Below are positions 7,608-14,701 of a stretch of DNA of 64,000 nt, in pieces. The stretch is taken from assembly GCA_944385105.1 (NCBI GenBank), contig CALWVR010000006.1, forward strand, positions 1 through 64,000, written 5' to 3'. The notes under the pieces are model-generated. The model did not search any database. It had not been told where the DNA came from and saw only the letters and a program-made list of their open reading frames with translations. The translations under genes and the position numbers were made by a program. Each line of letters begins with the position of its first letter. Within the stretch, counting starts at the first letter, position 1. The DNA is from an uncultured Clostridia bacterium. Lineage in GTDB: Bacteria; Bacillota; Clostridia; Oscillospirales; Acutalibacteraceae.

Positions 7608-8510
7608 TTAATTCACATCATATTTTTTGATGATTTCCTCAAGTTGTTTTTTGACGTTTTCTATGTTTTTCTGTATTTCTTTGCTTTCTTCAGTACTATA
7701 ATTTAGTCCTATATTTTGAGTTTTAAAGACCTTGATATCTGCATTGTTTGTTCCGAGGGCTTTAAAGACTATATTTATTGAATCATAGCCTTGCGAATAA
7801 CTAAGTGCATTTAAAATATACTTAAGTGCTTCTAACTTTGCATTATATTCACTATTAAATTCTTTCGTATTAGGAATTTGACTTGGATTAAGAATATCAG
7901 TAATAAGATGTAGAGCTATAAATAAAAATAAAGCTACGTCTACTCCAAGTAAAAGAGAAACTGCTGTATTTATAAATTTGCTTTTTTTAGAGTTTTTATT
8001 CTTACTAAGCAGGTCTTTATTACTATCCATTTCTTCTTTTTCGCTTTTTGCCATTGAGTCTTGGTTTGATGACTTTTCTTTATCAATTTTACTTAATTTT
8101 AAGGATGAGTAGGCAGATACAAAAAGCGCAGAAATAGCAGATATAATAGCTAATATTACATTTCGCCTTGAAGACTTCTTATCTTCAAATTTCATAATTC
8201 TCTTTAATTCTTCATTAAATTCTTTCCGTGTCTTACTTGGCGTTAAATATTTAATTAACTGTTTCAATGCTCTAGAGCTTAATGATGAATGAACCAAAGT
8301 TTCAGAACTACCGTTTGGAAAAGAGATGTTTTTTATTAAAAGATCATTTTCCCTACTTTTTAATTGTTCATCCATCAAATTTTCAATACAAGATAAATCT
8401 ATATTAGTCTTTGTTTGGCACTTGACTTCATCGCAAGCAAATCCAATTGAAGAAGTGTTAATTAGTAAAGAGAAACATAAAAATATGGCCAGAAGTTTTT
8501 TTAATTTCAT
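7608..8510 (-). CDS. Exported paralog family protein B
   Basis: ATG 8510 follows AAAGGAGG. The signal peptide is MKLKKLLAIFLCFSLLINTS, followed by FACDEVKCQTK and LSCIEN (cysteine pairs). A region SRENDLLIKNISFPNGSS corresponds to the YVK..N.G segment of its paralogs, then ALKQLIKYL. Two membrane spans are separated by a very lysine- and serine-rich stretch (about residues 140-178): NVILAIISAISALFVSAYSS and AVSLLLGVDVALFLFIALHL. The C-terminus has LEALKYILNAL, SINIVFKAL and NIGLNYSTEESKEI, the family end-motif. Gaps to the neighbours are 19 and 32 bases, consistent with one operon. Confidence 0.8.
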   Translation of the reverse strand: MKLKKLLAIFLCFSLLINTSSIGFACDEVKCQTKTNIDLSCIENLMDEQLKSRENDLLIKNISFPNGSSETLVHSSLSSRALKQLIKYLTPSKTRKEFNEELKRIMKFEDKKSSRRNVILAIISAISALFVSAYSSLKLSKIDKEKSSNQDSMAKSEKEEMDSNKDLLSKNKNSKKSKFINTAVSLLLGVDVALFLFIALHLITDILNPSQIPNTKEFNSEYNAKLEALKYILNALSYSQGYDSINIVFKALGTNNADIKVFKTQNIGLNYSTEESKEIQKNIENVKKQLEEIIKKYDVN

Positions 8511-8529
8511 AGGTACCTCCTTTTGCCTA

Positions 8530-9534
8530 TTACTCAGGATATTTCTCTAGAAAAGCATTTAGTGGTTCTTTAGCATTTTCAAATATGTCTTTGATCATTT
8601 TCTTTTGTTCTTCATTATAATTTATGCCTACTTTATCATTGCTAACAGTTGCAGAATATTTTGAAGCATCATTGCAGAATATTACAGATATACAGTCCTT
8701 ATACTTCCAGTACCCATTTGCTATTGTAGATAGGATTTGACTTAAGGCAGAAACACAGTTTTGTAAATAAGCCTTATTACTTTTATACTCTTTAAAATGT
8801 TTGTTACTTATTACGTCAGATCGTCCATGTCCAGCAGCTTCTGCTCCGCCAATAGCACCTATAGCAACGCCAGCAGCAGCTACACCAATTTTAGTAGCAA
8901 CTGGAGCAACCACAGCTGCTACTGCTGGGCAAAGAACAACAACAGCGGCTGCTGTACCACCTATTATAGTAGCACCTAAAGCAGCACCTCCCCATGACCA
9001 ATGGCGTATACTTTTATCATTAGCCATAGCTTCTATGGTGGCAGGATTTTTTATACTATCTGGAATGGTGTCATTATCACTGTTAACAGTCTGTTTATAT
9101 ATAGTAGATACTACCTCTTCTGCTTCAGATAAGGTTAAACCAAACAAAAGTCTTACTTGTTGAGCAGCTTTACTTAAGAGCTGATTGATCGTCATATCAT
9201 TAGAATAAGACCTAGCTATGTTTGAAATGCAACTGATAAAATTGGATATTGATGGGTAATCGAAAACATATAAATCGTATTTGCCATTACTACCAAGGTT
9301 GCTTACTTTTACATATCCAGCCCCCTTTTTTATAGATCTAACTGCTTTTTCTTTTTCACAATCTATGCTAAGATATCTGTCATCTTTATCTTTTGGAGAG
9401 CCTGGGCAGACTTCGTCAGAAATAGTAGTTTCTGGATTAACTTGCATAACCCTTGATGCAAATGTCGTTGTTGTGCAAGATGACAATACTGATACACATA
9501 GAAATGCCGATATAATTTGTTTTGATAATTCCAT
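8530..9534 (-). CDS. Exported paralog family protein A, first gene of operon
   Basis: AAAGGAGA sits six bases before ATG 9534, so I use that start rather than the ATG 21 bases upstream. Residues 1-26 form an export signal, and VLSSC could be a lipobox (lipidated Cys about residue 20). The mature part has EVCPGSPKDKDD and SIDCEKEKAV, then YVKVSNLGSNGKYDLYVFDY and SNFISCISN. A long alanine/glycine-rich hydrophobic region (about residues 183-235, WGGAALGATIIGG onward) looks like a membrane-inserting hairpin. The end-motif is KVGINYNEEQKKMI. The hydrophobic hairpin resembles those of pore-forming proteins in composition only; no homology is claimed. Confidence 0.8.
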   Translation of the reverse strand: MELSKQIISAFLCVSVLSSCTTTTFASRVMQVNPETTISDEVCPGSPKDKDDRYLSIDCEKEKAVRSIKKGAGYVKVSNLGSNGKYDLYVFDYPSISNFISCISNIARSYSNDMTINQLLSKAAQQVRLLFGLTLSEAEEVVSTIYKQTVNSDNDTIPDSIKNPATIEAMANDKSIRHWSWGGAALGATIIGGTAAAVVVLCPAVAAVVAPVATKIGVAAAGVAIGAIGGAEAAGHGRSDVISNKHFKEYKSNKAYLQNCVSALSQILSTIANGYWKYKDCISVIFCNDASKYSATVSNDKVGINYNEEQKKMIKDIFENAKEPLNAFLEKYPE

Positions 9535-9585
9535 AAAAATCTCCTTTGATATCATGTTTATTAATTAACCTGGCTAATATTTACA

Positions 9586-9614
9586 ATAATAACAGCTTAA
9601 AACATAAAAAGCAA
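9586..9614 (-). promoter_or_regulatory. Promoter of the four-gene exported operon
   Basis: Reading the minus strand: TTGCTT, a 17-base spacer, then TATTAT, about 50 bases upstream of the first start at 9534. This is a reasonable sigma-A-type match. Confidence 0.5.
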
Positions 9615-9665
9615 TAAAAAGATAAAAAGAATACAAAATTCTACCTGTTACATAGATTTTGCTTT

Positions 9666-9688
9666 TTATACAAATTTTATTTGTATAA
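9666..9688. promoter_or_regulatory. Perfect palindrome, possible operator
   Basis: TTATACAAAT, three bases, ATTTGTATAA: ten-base perfect arms about 50 bases upstream of the operon's predicted -35 box. It may be a regulator binding site. No T-run makes a terminator clear on either strand. Confidence 0.4.
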
Positions 9689-10791
9689 TTGTAATTTTAA
9701 CAGGAAAATTAAGCTAAATTAACCAAAATAGTTTCTAATAGTTCTAATAAGTGTTATGTCTATTTAAATAAAAACAATTATCAATTAAATGGAATGCAAA
9801 CAAAATAATTTTGATATAAGGGAAATATAGTTTTTTATAATTCTAATAAATAAAATATTTCGTGCAAGTTACTAAAACTTGCACGAAAACCAAAAAGTAA
9901 CTTCAGAAAGAAAAACTCTGAAGTTACTAACACATTTATAAGATATATTTAAATATTAATTCTTAAAGAAAAGAACAGTAAAAAAACTATAGAAGGGCTT
10001 TTTAATTATTAGTTTTATTTGTAACTATATAATTACGTAAGTAATAGGCGATGAAGTTGCTTTTTATGTAATTTGTTTTATAGGTACCTAATTAAACTAA
10101 TAAATATAACCCTGACAATATTAATTCCAGCCTTAAAAGGCATAATAATTGAAAAAAGGTGATAACACAAAGTTTAAAGCCCGACTATAGTGCTTTTAAT
10201 ATACTATTATTTTCCTGTATTGTCAAGAAGTTTTTTATATAGAAATAAAATTTATAATTTTAATATAAGTACTAAGTAAAGAGACGTATATGACAATTTT
10301 GTACGATATTTTAATAAAACGAAAATAGTATTTTAAATTGTATTATTAACATTGGATATAATTTTTGTTTTTAAGTATACCGTAGTAGATAATACTTTAT
10401 CGTGAATATTGAAAATAGAGAACATTATAACTTACTAATACAATTGTTTAGTGATATATTTGCACTCAAATAATGTCTGACTATTATACAGATAATAATA
10501 TCTTGTTTATAAAGTACTTTTCTATAGTTAGAAAAATTTGAAAACTCATAATGTTGTATATGGCATGGAAAATTTAAAAGTATCTGATATAATGGGGAAT
10601 ACTGGTTGATATTTATATCTTTGTCATTCTTATTTTTAATTTTTACTAAGCGAATCCAGTTTACGAATCTCTAATGTCTTACTAAATACAATTCACTATG
10701 AAAAGAAAATGGCTTATTTTAAGATATATTATATAGTTGCTAAGTTATAATACCATAAAACTTTTATATCTCTAATATATTTGCCAAATTT
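9689..10791. other. 1.1 kb AT-rich intergenic region
   Basis: No coding frame with a ribosome binding site is visible on either strand. Apart from the tandem hairpins at 9858-9928 I see only AT-rich sequence. It separates the exported operon from the TauE/SafE genes. Confidence 0.5.
9858..9928. repeat. Two adjacent perfect hairpins
   Basis: Hairpin one: TTTCGTGCAAGTT with AACTTGCACGAAA (9858-9888). Hairpin two: AGTAACTTCAGA with TCTGAAGTTACT (9896-9928). The stems are perfect, 12-13 bp each, seven bases apart. The heptamer AGTTACT occurs in the first hairpin (stem end plus loop) and at the end of the second. They may be part of a small structured RNA or a double terminator; no gene ends nearby. 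Confidence 0.55.
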
Positions 10792-11148
10792 TTATTTTTT
10801 ATTTTTGAATTGTAACACTCCCATATATAAAAGAAGAAGAGCGAACAATTTAGATAATAATTTTCCATCTATGAAGTTTGCAAAATATGAGCCGACTATA
10901 GATCCAAGAAGCCCTGTTATAGCAATAGGTATAGCTATTTTAAAATTAATTAGCTTATTTTTTATGCTCATTATAATGGATATAAGTCCAACAGGAATAA
11001 AAAATAATAAATTTATGCCTTGAGCTAATGCTTGAGGGGTGTCTGTAAATACGGTCAGATATATAATTAAAACTCCACCCCCACCTAATCCCATTGCTCC
11101 AAATATTCCGGATAGTGTAGCTGCTATAGCTGACCATATATAAATCAT
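10792..11148 (-). CDS. TauE/SafE family permease, C-terminal half protein
   Basis: Starts at ATG 11148, overlapping the upstream stop as ATGA (translational coupling). The frame extends further upstream, but that part lies inside the partner gene. About 118 residues with four hydrophobic segments and the repeat signature GIFGAMGLGGGGVLIIYL, parallel to GLLGAGGGMLIVPIL in the partner. Usual TauE/SafE anion exporters are one chain of ~250 residues made of two such halves; here each half is a separate gene. Together they should form one membrane permease for sulfur-type or small organic anions. Substrate unknown. Confidence 0.85.
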   Translation of the reverse strand: MIYIWSAIAATLSGIFGAMGLGGGGVLIIYLTVFTDTPQALAQGINLLFFIPVGLISIIMSIKNKLINFKIAIPIAITGLLGSIVGSYFANFIDGKLLSKLFALLLLYMGVLQFKNKK

Positions 11149-11504
11149 TTCACGAGCAGCTGTATAGCTGCCCATATCATAAATATTCCAAAAAGTTTAC
11201 GAAGAAGTTTTTGGTTAATTTTTGATAGTATAACAGAACCAATAATAGCTCCTATAATACCAAATGGTATATATTGAAGTGCATCATGTATAGAAACGCG
11301 ACCGTTTAATGCGTAAATAATGGCGCTAAGAATACACATGGGGAGTATGGTAAAAACTGAAGTAGCATGTGTATTGCGCTGAGAAAGACCACATTTTTTT
11401 AATATAGGCACGATTAACATTCCACCACCAGCGCCTAGAAGTCCATTTAAAAATCCTGCGCCAATGGCAAAAATATAATAAGATAACTTTTTCAAAGAAA
11501 ACAC
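11145..11504 (-). CDS. TauE/SafE family permease, N-terminal half protein
   Basis: 119 residues, almost entirely membrane segments. The family motif GAGFLNGLLGAGGGMLIVP lies near residues 15-33, followed by SQRNTHATSVFTILP. GAGGTG lies upstream of the ATG. It overlaps the next gene by four bases. Half-length TauE/SafE genes in tandem are known in Firmicutes, so this is a natural two-gene form rather than a frameshift. The overlap makes co-translation and heterodimer assembly likely. Confidence 0.88.
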   Translation of the reverse strand: MFSLKKLSYYIFAIGAGFLNGLLGAGGGMLIVPILKKCGLSQRNTHATSVFTILPMCILSAIIYALNGRVSIHDALQYIPFGIIGAIIGSVILSKINQKLLRKLFGIFMIWAAIQLLVK

Positions 11505-11542
11505 CTCACCTTAGTATATTAGTCTTTTATCTTGTATTTATT

Positions 11543-11582
11543 CAAAAAATAGAGAGATAGAAAATAAAAATTCTATCTCTCT
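11543..11582 (-). terminator. Terminator of tyrS
   Basis: AGAGAGATAGAA pairs with TTCTATCTCTCT around an eight-base loop. On the minus strand it is followed by ATTTTTTG. Confidence 0.85.
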
Positions 11583-11594
11583 TAGATTTTTAGA

Positions 11595-12836
11595 TTAATT
11601 TTCTAATTCGACCTTGTGGAATGTTTTTTTACCCTTCTTGATTATTATAAATCCGTCATGGAAATTGTTTATTGAAATTTCATTAGAAATTTCCTCAACC
11701 TTTCTTGCCTCGTTTTTTATAATTATAGATATTCCACCTTGCTGTATTAATCTTCGTGCCTCGCCTTTAGATGTGGCGATTTTTGATAATATTAAAATGT
11801 CGATGATGGGTATACAATTGTTTTTAAATAAGTTTAACTGTATTTTAGTAGTTGGCATGTTATCAGAACTTTCTCCAGAATCAAAGATGGATTTTGCAGC
11901 CTCTTGAGCCTTTTTTGCAGCTTCGTTCCCGTGTACTAATGAAGTAAGTTCAAAAGCAAGTATTTCTTTTGCTTTGTTTATTTCTTGACCTTTAAGCAAA
12001 CTTAGTTTTTCTATTTCTTCTAAAGGGATAAATGTTAACATTTTTAAGCACTTTATAACATCTTTATCGTCTATATTTCTCCAGTATTGATAAAAGTCAA
12101 ATGGACTTGTTTTATTTGGATCAAGCCATACGGCTCCATTTTCCGTTTTTCCCATCTTTTTTCCCTCACTAGTTGTGAGCAATGAGAATGTCATACCATA
12201 TACGTCTTTACCTTCTTTACGGCGAACTAACTCAACCCCTCCTATTATATTACTCCATTGATCGTCGCCGCCAAGTTCAAGGATACAATTATAGTTTTTA
12301 TTTAGGTATAAAAAATCATAACTTTGCATTATCATATAATTGAGTTCAAAGAATGAAAGTCCTCGCTCGAGTCTCTGCTTGTAGCACTCAAAAGAAAGCA
12401 TTCTATTAACAGAAAAGTGTATGCCTACGTCTCTGAGAAAGTCGATATAATTTAAATTAGATAACCAATCTCCATTATTAACCATTATGGCTTTATTATT
12501 TGAAAAATCTATAAATTTTGACATTTGCTTTTTAAAACAGTTAATATTATAGTCTATTTGTTCATGAGACAACATTTTGCGCATGTCGGTCTTTCCGGAA
12601 GGATCACCTATCATACCAGTACCCCCTCCAAATAGTGCAATGGGAGTATGACCGGCTTTTTGCATATGTGCCATTACTATCATTTGTACAAAATGACCAA
12701 CATGTAGGCTATCGGCGGTAGGATCAAATCCAATGTAAAAAGTTATTTTTTGATTATTAATTAAATCACGTACTTTTTCTTCGTTGGTTATTTGGGCAAT
12801 CAATCCTCGTTGTTTTAACTCTTCAAATAGACCCAT
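11595..12836 (-). CDS. tyrS: Tyrosyl-tRNA synthetase
   Basis: 413 residues from ATG 12836, which follows AAAGGAGA; longer upstream starts lie in the promoter and are rejected. Class I motifs are the HIGH-type HVGH (45-48) and KMSKS-type KMGKT (227-231), with tyrosine-pocket YIGFDPT (34-40) and GGDDQW (189-194). The C-terminal S4-like RNA-binding domain ends the protein ([14 protein letters not shown]). It charges tRNA-Tyr in the cytoplasm. It is a single-gene unit with its own promoter and terminator. I see no T-box in the short leader, so control by T-box is unlikely here. Confidence 0.97.
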   Translation of the reverse strand: MGLFEELKQRGLIAQITNEEKVRDLINNQKITFYIGFDPTADSLHVGHFVQMIVMAHMQKAGHTPIALFGGGTGMIGDPSGKTDMRKMLSHEQIDYNINCFKKQMSKFIDFSNNKAIMVNNGDWLSNLNYIDFLRDVGIHFSVNRMLSFECYKQRLERGLSFFELNYMIMQSYDFLYLNKNYNCILELGGDDQWSNIIGGVELVRRKEGKDVYGMTFSLLTTSEGKKMGKTENGAVWLDPNKTSPFDFYQYWRNIDDKDVIKCLKMLTFIPLEEIEKLSLLKGQEINKAKEILAFELTSLVHGNEAAKKAQEAAKSIFDSGESSDNMPTTKIQLNLFKNNCIPIIDILILSKIATSKGEARRLIQQGGISIIIKNEARKVEEISNEISINNFHDGFIIIKKGKKTFHKVELEN

Positions 12837-12870
12837 TTTTATTTCTCCTTTTATTAAACAATTTGTAGTA

Positions 12871-12899
12871 ATTATAACATTAAGGACAAGGCTGGTCAA
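12871..12899 (-). promoter_or_regulatory. tyrS promoter
   Basis: Minus strand: TTGACC, 17 bases, TATAAT, about 35 bases before the tyrS start. Near-consensus sigma-A promoter, and it leaves no room for a T-box leader. Confidence 0.85.
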
Positions 12900-12913
12900 T
12901 AGAATGGAAGTAG

Positions 12914-12942
12914 TTGACATAAAATAATATGTATTATATAAT
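12914..12942 (+). promoter_or_regulatory. Consensus promoter of the 12984/13283 gene pair
   Basis: TTGACA, 17 bases, TATAAT: a perfect sigma-A consensus on the plus strand, 42 bases before ATG 12984. It is back-to-back with the tyrS promoter. Confidence 0.9.
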
Positions 12943-12983
12943 AAATTGTATTTTTATATTTTAATGTGTAATGAGGCAAGGTT

Positions 12984-13274
12984 ATGGAAGTTTTAAAAGA
13001 AGATTTATGCAGATATATTGTTGGTGGGGCAAAGTTGTATTGCTACATCTATAGTCTTACAGATGCTGAAATTTCAAGTTTAGGTGATTGTGGATACAAG
13101 GTATTAAGGGTCGAGGATAATTATACTGGCCATTTAGAAAATTTGTATATTGTAGGACATGAAATAAGAAGAAGGAAAATATCTGATGAAAGTATTAAGG
13201 AATTTAATTTTATTCCCAAGGAAGAATTGGAGTACTTTTGTAAAAGCCAATTTATGTCTGATTTTAGTCTTTGA
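12984..13274 (+). CDS. Unknown protein, 96 aa, paralog of next gene
   Basis: A small soluble protein beginning MEVLKEDLCRYIVGGAKLYC. It shares with the next gene the pattern (R/L)GG...(I/A)YxL(T/S).(A/E)E(I/V)SxL, a central glycine-cysteine turn, and LE(N/T).L..LY(I/S)V. I recognise no family. It is driven by a perfect consensus promoter and lies just upstream of the L21 operon, so it is probably well expressed. Its stop overlaps the leader of the next gene, so the two are co-transcribed. Confidence 0.75.
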   Translation: MEVLKEDLCRYIVGGAKLYCYIYSLTDAEISSLGDCGYKVLRVEDNYTGHLENLYIVGHEIRRRKISDESIKEFNFIPKEELEYFCKSQFMSDFSL

Positions 13275-13282
13275 GGTGTACT

Positions 13283-13516
13283 GTGAAAGTTTTGAGTAAT
13301 TCTTATTTAGAATTAATTAGAGGAGGATTAGAAGTAAAGCAAGCTATTTACTATTTATCAAAAGAGGAAGTATCTTTATTAGTAAAAAAAGGTTGTATAG
13401 TATTTTGCCTAGGGCAGTTGGAAACTGATTTAGACTGCTTATACTCAGTTTTTGACAAAGACTTCTCACCTGTATATGAATATGAAATGGAAGAGTATTT
13501 AGAAGGTGAATCATAA
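13283..13516 (+). CDS. Unknown protein, 77 aa, paralog of previous gene
   Basis: I use GTG 13283, which follows GAGGTG; a TTG at 13271 overlaps the previous gene and has no good spacing. The product (VKVLSNSYLELIRGGLEVKQ...) aligns over most of its length with its upstream neighbour, including YYLSKEEVSLL and LDCLYSV. The C-terminus is acidic (EYEMEEYLEGES). Tandem duplication followed by divergence is likely. Function unknown. Confidence 0.65.
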   Translation: MKVLSNSYLELIRGGLEVKQAIYYLSKEEVSLLVKKGCIVFCLGQLETDLDCLYSVFDKDFSPVYEYEMEEYLEGES

Positions 13517-13558
13517 TAGATAGTTTATATATTGTACGATGAAAAAGTAGAGTTTTAT

Positions 13559-13587
13559 TTGACAAATTAGTTTAGGTATGATAAAAT
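13559..13587 (+). promoter_or_regulatory. rplU operon promoter
   Basis: TTGACA, 17 bases, TAAAAT, about 95 bases before the L21 start, leaving a leader long enough for RNA regulation. Confidence 0.75.
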
Positions 13588-13681
13588 TTATGTTGCCGCT
13601 TATTTTAGGGTTTTAAGTAAGATGAATAATTTGTCTTCTCCTAATAATAGCGAGACTTTATTAAAGAGTAGGTGCCAATAT
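13588..13681 (+). promoter_or_regulatory. L21 operon leader RNA, candidate
   Basis: The ~95-base untranslated leader has a short stem near 13597-13620 (CTTATTT with AAGTAAG around a GGG-containing loop). Firmicutes L21 operons are known to carry an L21 leader RNA at this place. An ATG at 13622 is in frame with rplU but lacks a ribosome binding site, so I treat this stretch as leader. The assignment rests on position and partial structure. Confidence 0.5.
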
Positions 13682-13990
13682 ATGTATGCAATTATAGAAA
13701 CAGGCGGAAAACAATATAAAGTACAAAAAGACGATGTTATTTTTGTTGAAAAACTTACAGCAGAAGAAGGCTCAAGTGTAGACTTTAAAGTAGTAGCGTT
13801 CTTTAACGAAGGGAATACTATTATAGGTGATCCTTATGTTGACTCAGTAAAGGTTTTAGGAAAAGTTCTGAAAAACGGAAAAGGTAAAAAAATTACTGTT
13901 TTTACTTACAAGCCAAAAAAGAGTGTAAAGCGTAAGCTTGGCCATAGGCAACCATATACAAAAGTTTGCATTGAAGCAATAAATGCATAA
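13682..13990 (+). CDS. rplU: 50S ribosomal protein L21
   Basis: 102 residues from ATG 13682 (MYAIIETGGKQYKVQ), the universal L21 N-terminus, preceded by AGGTG. KPKKSVKRKLGHRQPYT near the end is the conserved RNA-binding loop. It binds 23S rRNA in the large subunit. First gene of the rplU-prp-rpmA operon. Confidence 0.97.
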   Translation: MYAIIETGGKQYKVQKDDVIFVEKLTAEEGSSVDFKVVAFFNEGNTIIGDPYVDSVKVLGKVLKNGKGKKITVFTYKPKKSVKRKLGHRQPYTKVCIEAINA

Positions 13991-13993
13991 TTT

Positions 13994-14317
13994 ATGATTA
14001 AGGCAAATTTTTTTACTAAAGATAGTGGTCTTATAGTAGGTTTTGATATAGAAGGGCATGCTGGATATGCAGAGTCCGGTTATGACGTGGTATGTGCTGC
14101 AGTTTCATCAGCGGCATATTTGGTAATTAATACAATATATGAAGTATTAAAAGTATCTGCAGATACGTTGGTTAATGATGATGGAAAGATATCTTTTAAG
14201 GTGAATGACAAAGATGCTAAACTTTGTGAAGACATTATGTTAGGGTTTAAAATTCACATGATAGGTTTAGAAAAACTGTATTCTGAAAATGTCATTGTAA
14301 ATTATATGGAGGTGTAA
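13994..14317 (+). CDS. prp: Ribosomal-processing cysteine protease Prp
   Basis: 107 residues, the usual length. The catalytic pair is His22 in [11 protein letters not shown] and Cys34 in VVCAAVS, the same numbers reported for the S. aureus enzyme. Prp removes the N-terminal extension of L27 so that the ribosome can assemble. The gene lies between L21 and L27, its normal place, three bases after rplU. Its substrate motif is present in the next gene, so the pair is functionally complete. Confidence 0.95.
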   Translation: MIKANFFTKDSGLIVGFDIEGHAGYAESGYDVVCAAVSSAAYLVINTIYEVLKVSADTLVNDDGKISFKVNDKDAKLCEDIMLGFKIHMIGLEKLYSENVIVNYMEV

Positions 14318-14319
14318 CT

Positions 14320-14601
14320 ATGCTTAAGATAAATATACAATTATTTGCACATAAAAAGGGAATGGGTTCAACTAAGAATGGTCGTGACTCTGAGTCTAAA
14401 CGTTTGGGAGTAAAGCGTGCAGATGGTCAAAGTGTACGTGCTGGCAATATTCTCGTTAAACAAAGAGGTACTCATATTCATGCTGGGAAGAATGTCGGCT
14501 GTGGTTCTGACTATACTTTGTTTGCGCTTATAGATGGAAAGGTTAAATTTGAACGCCTTGGAAAAGATAAAAAAAAGGTTTGTGTTTATTCCGCAGACTA
14601 A
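14320..14601 (+). CDS. rpmA: 50S ribosomal protein L27, Prp-processed precursor
   Basis: 93 residues. The N-terminus [19 protein letters not shown] contains the Prp site: cleavage expected between Ala10 and His11, exposing the HKKG that reaches the peptidyl transferase centre. [17 protein letters not shown] and [13 protein letters not shown] are L27 core blocks. GGAGGTG precedes the start, two bases after prp. Confidence 0.97.
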   Translation: MLKINIQLFAHKKGMGSTKNGRDSESKRLGVKRADGQSVRAGNILVKQRGTHIHAGKNVGCGSDYTLFALIDGKVKFERLGKDKKKVCVYSAD

Positions 14602-14625
14602 TATTTGCGCTACAAGTTTTTATAA

Positions 14626-14663
14626 GAGCCTTAGGTCAAAGATTATACCTAGGGCTCTTTTTA
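14626..14663 (+). terminator. Terminator or attenuator between rpmA and obg
   Basis: GAGCCTTAGGT pairs with ACCTAGGGCTC (one wobble), followed by TTTTTA. It probably limits read-through from the ribosomal protein genes into obg. Confidence 0.85.
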
Positions 14664-14701
14664 TACTTTTTAAGAATGAAAAAAGGGAAGAGGGTGACTT
14701 T

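Noticed and set aside
8797..9163. Plus-strand frames rich in Ala/Ser/Tyr opposite the first exported operon gene.
   Set aside because: They are antisense translations of the Gly/Ala-rich region with low-complexity sequence and no binding site.
12837..12983. T-box leader upstream of tyrS.
   Set aside because: The promoter lies within ~35 bases of the start, leaving no room for a T-box, and the conserved T-box sequence is not seen.
14534..14701. N-terminal extension of Obg starting inside rpmA.
   Set aside because: The extension lacks similarity to Obg, overlaps L27 coding sequence and a terminator, and the TTG at 14702 has a proper ribosome binding site before the conserved FIDVAKIKV start.
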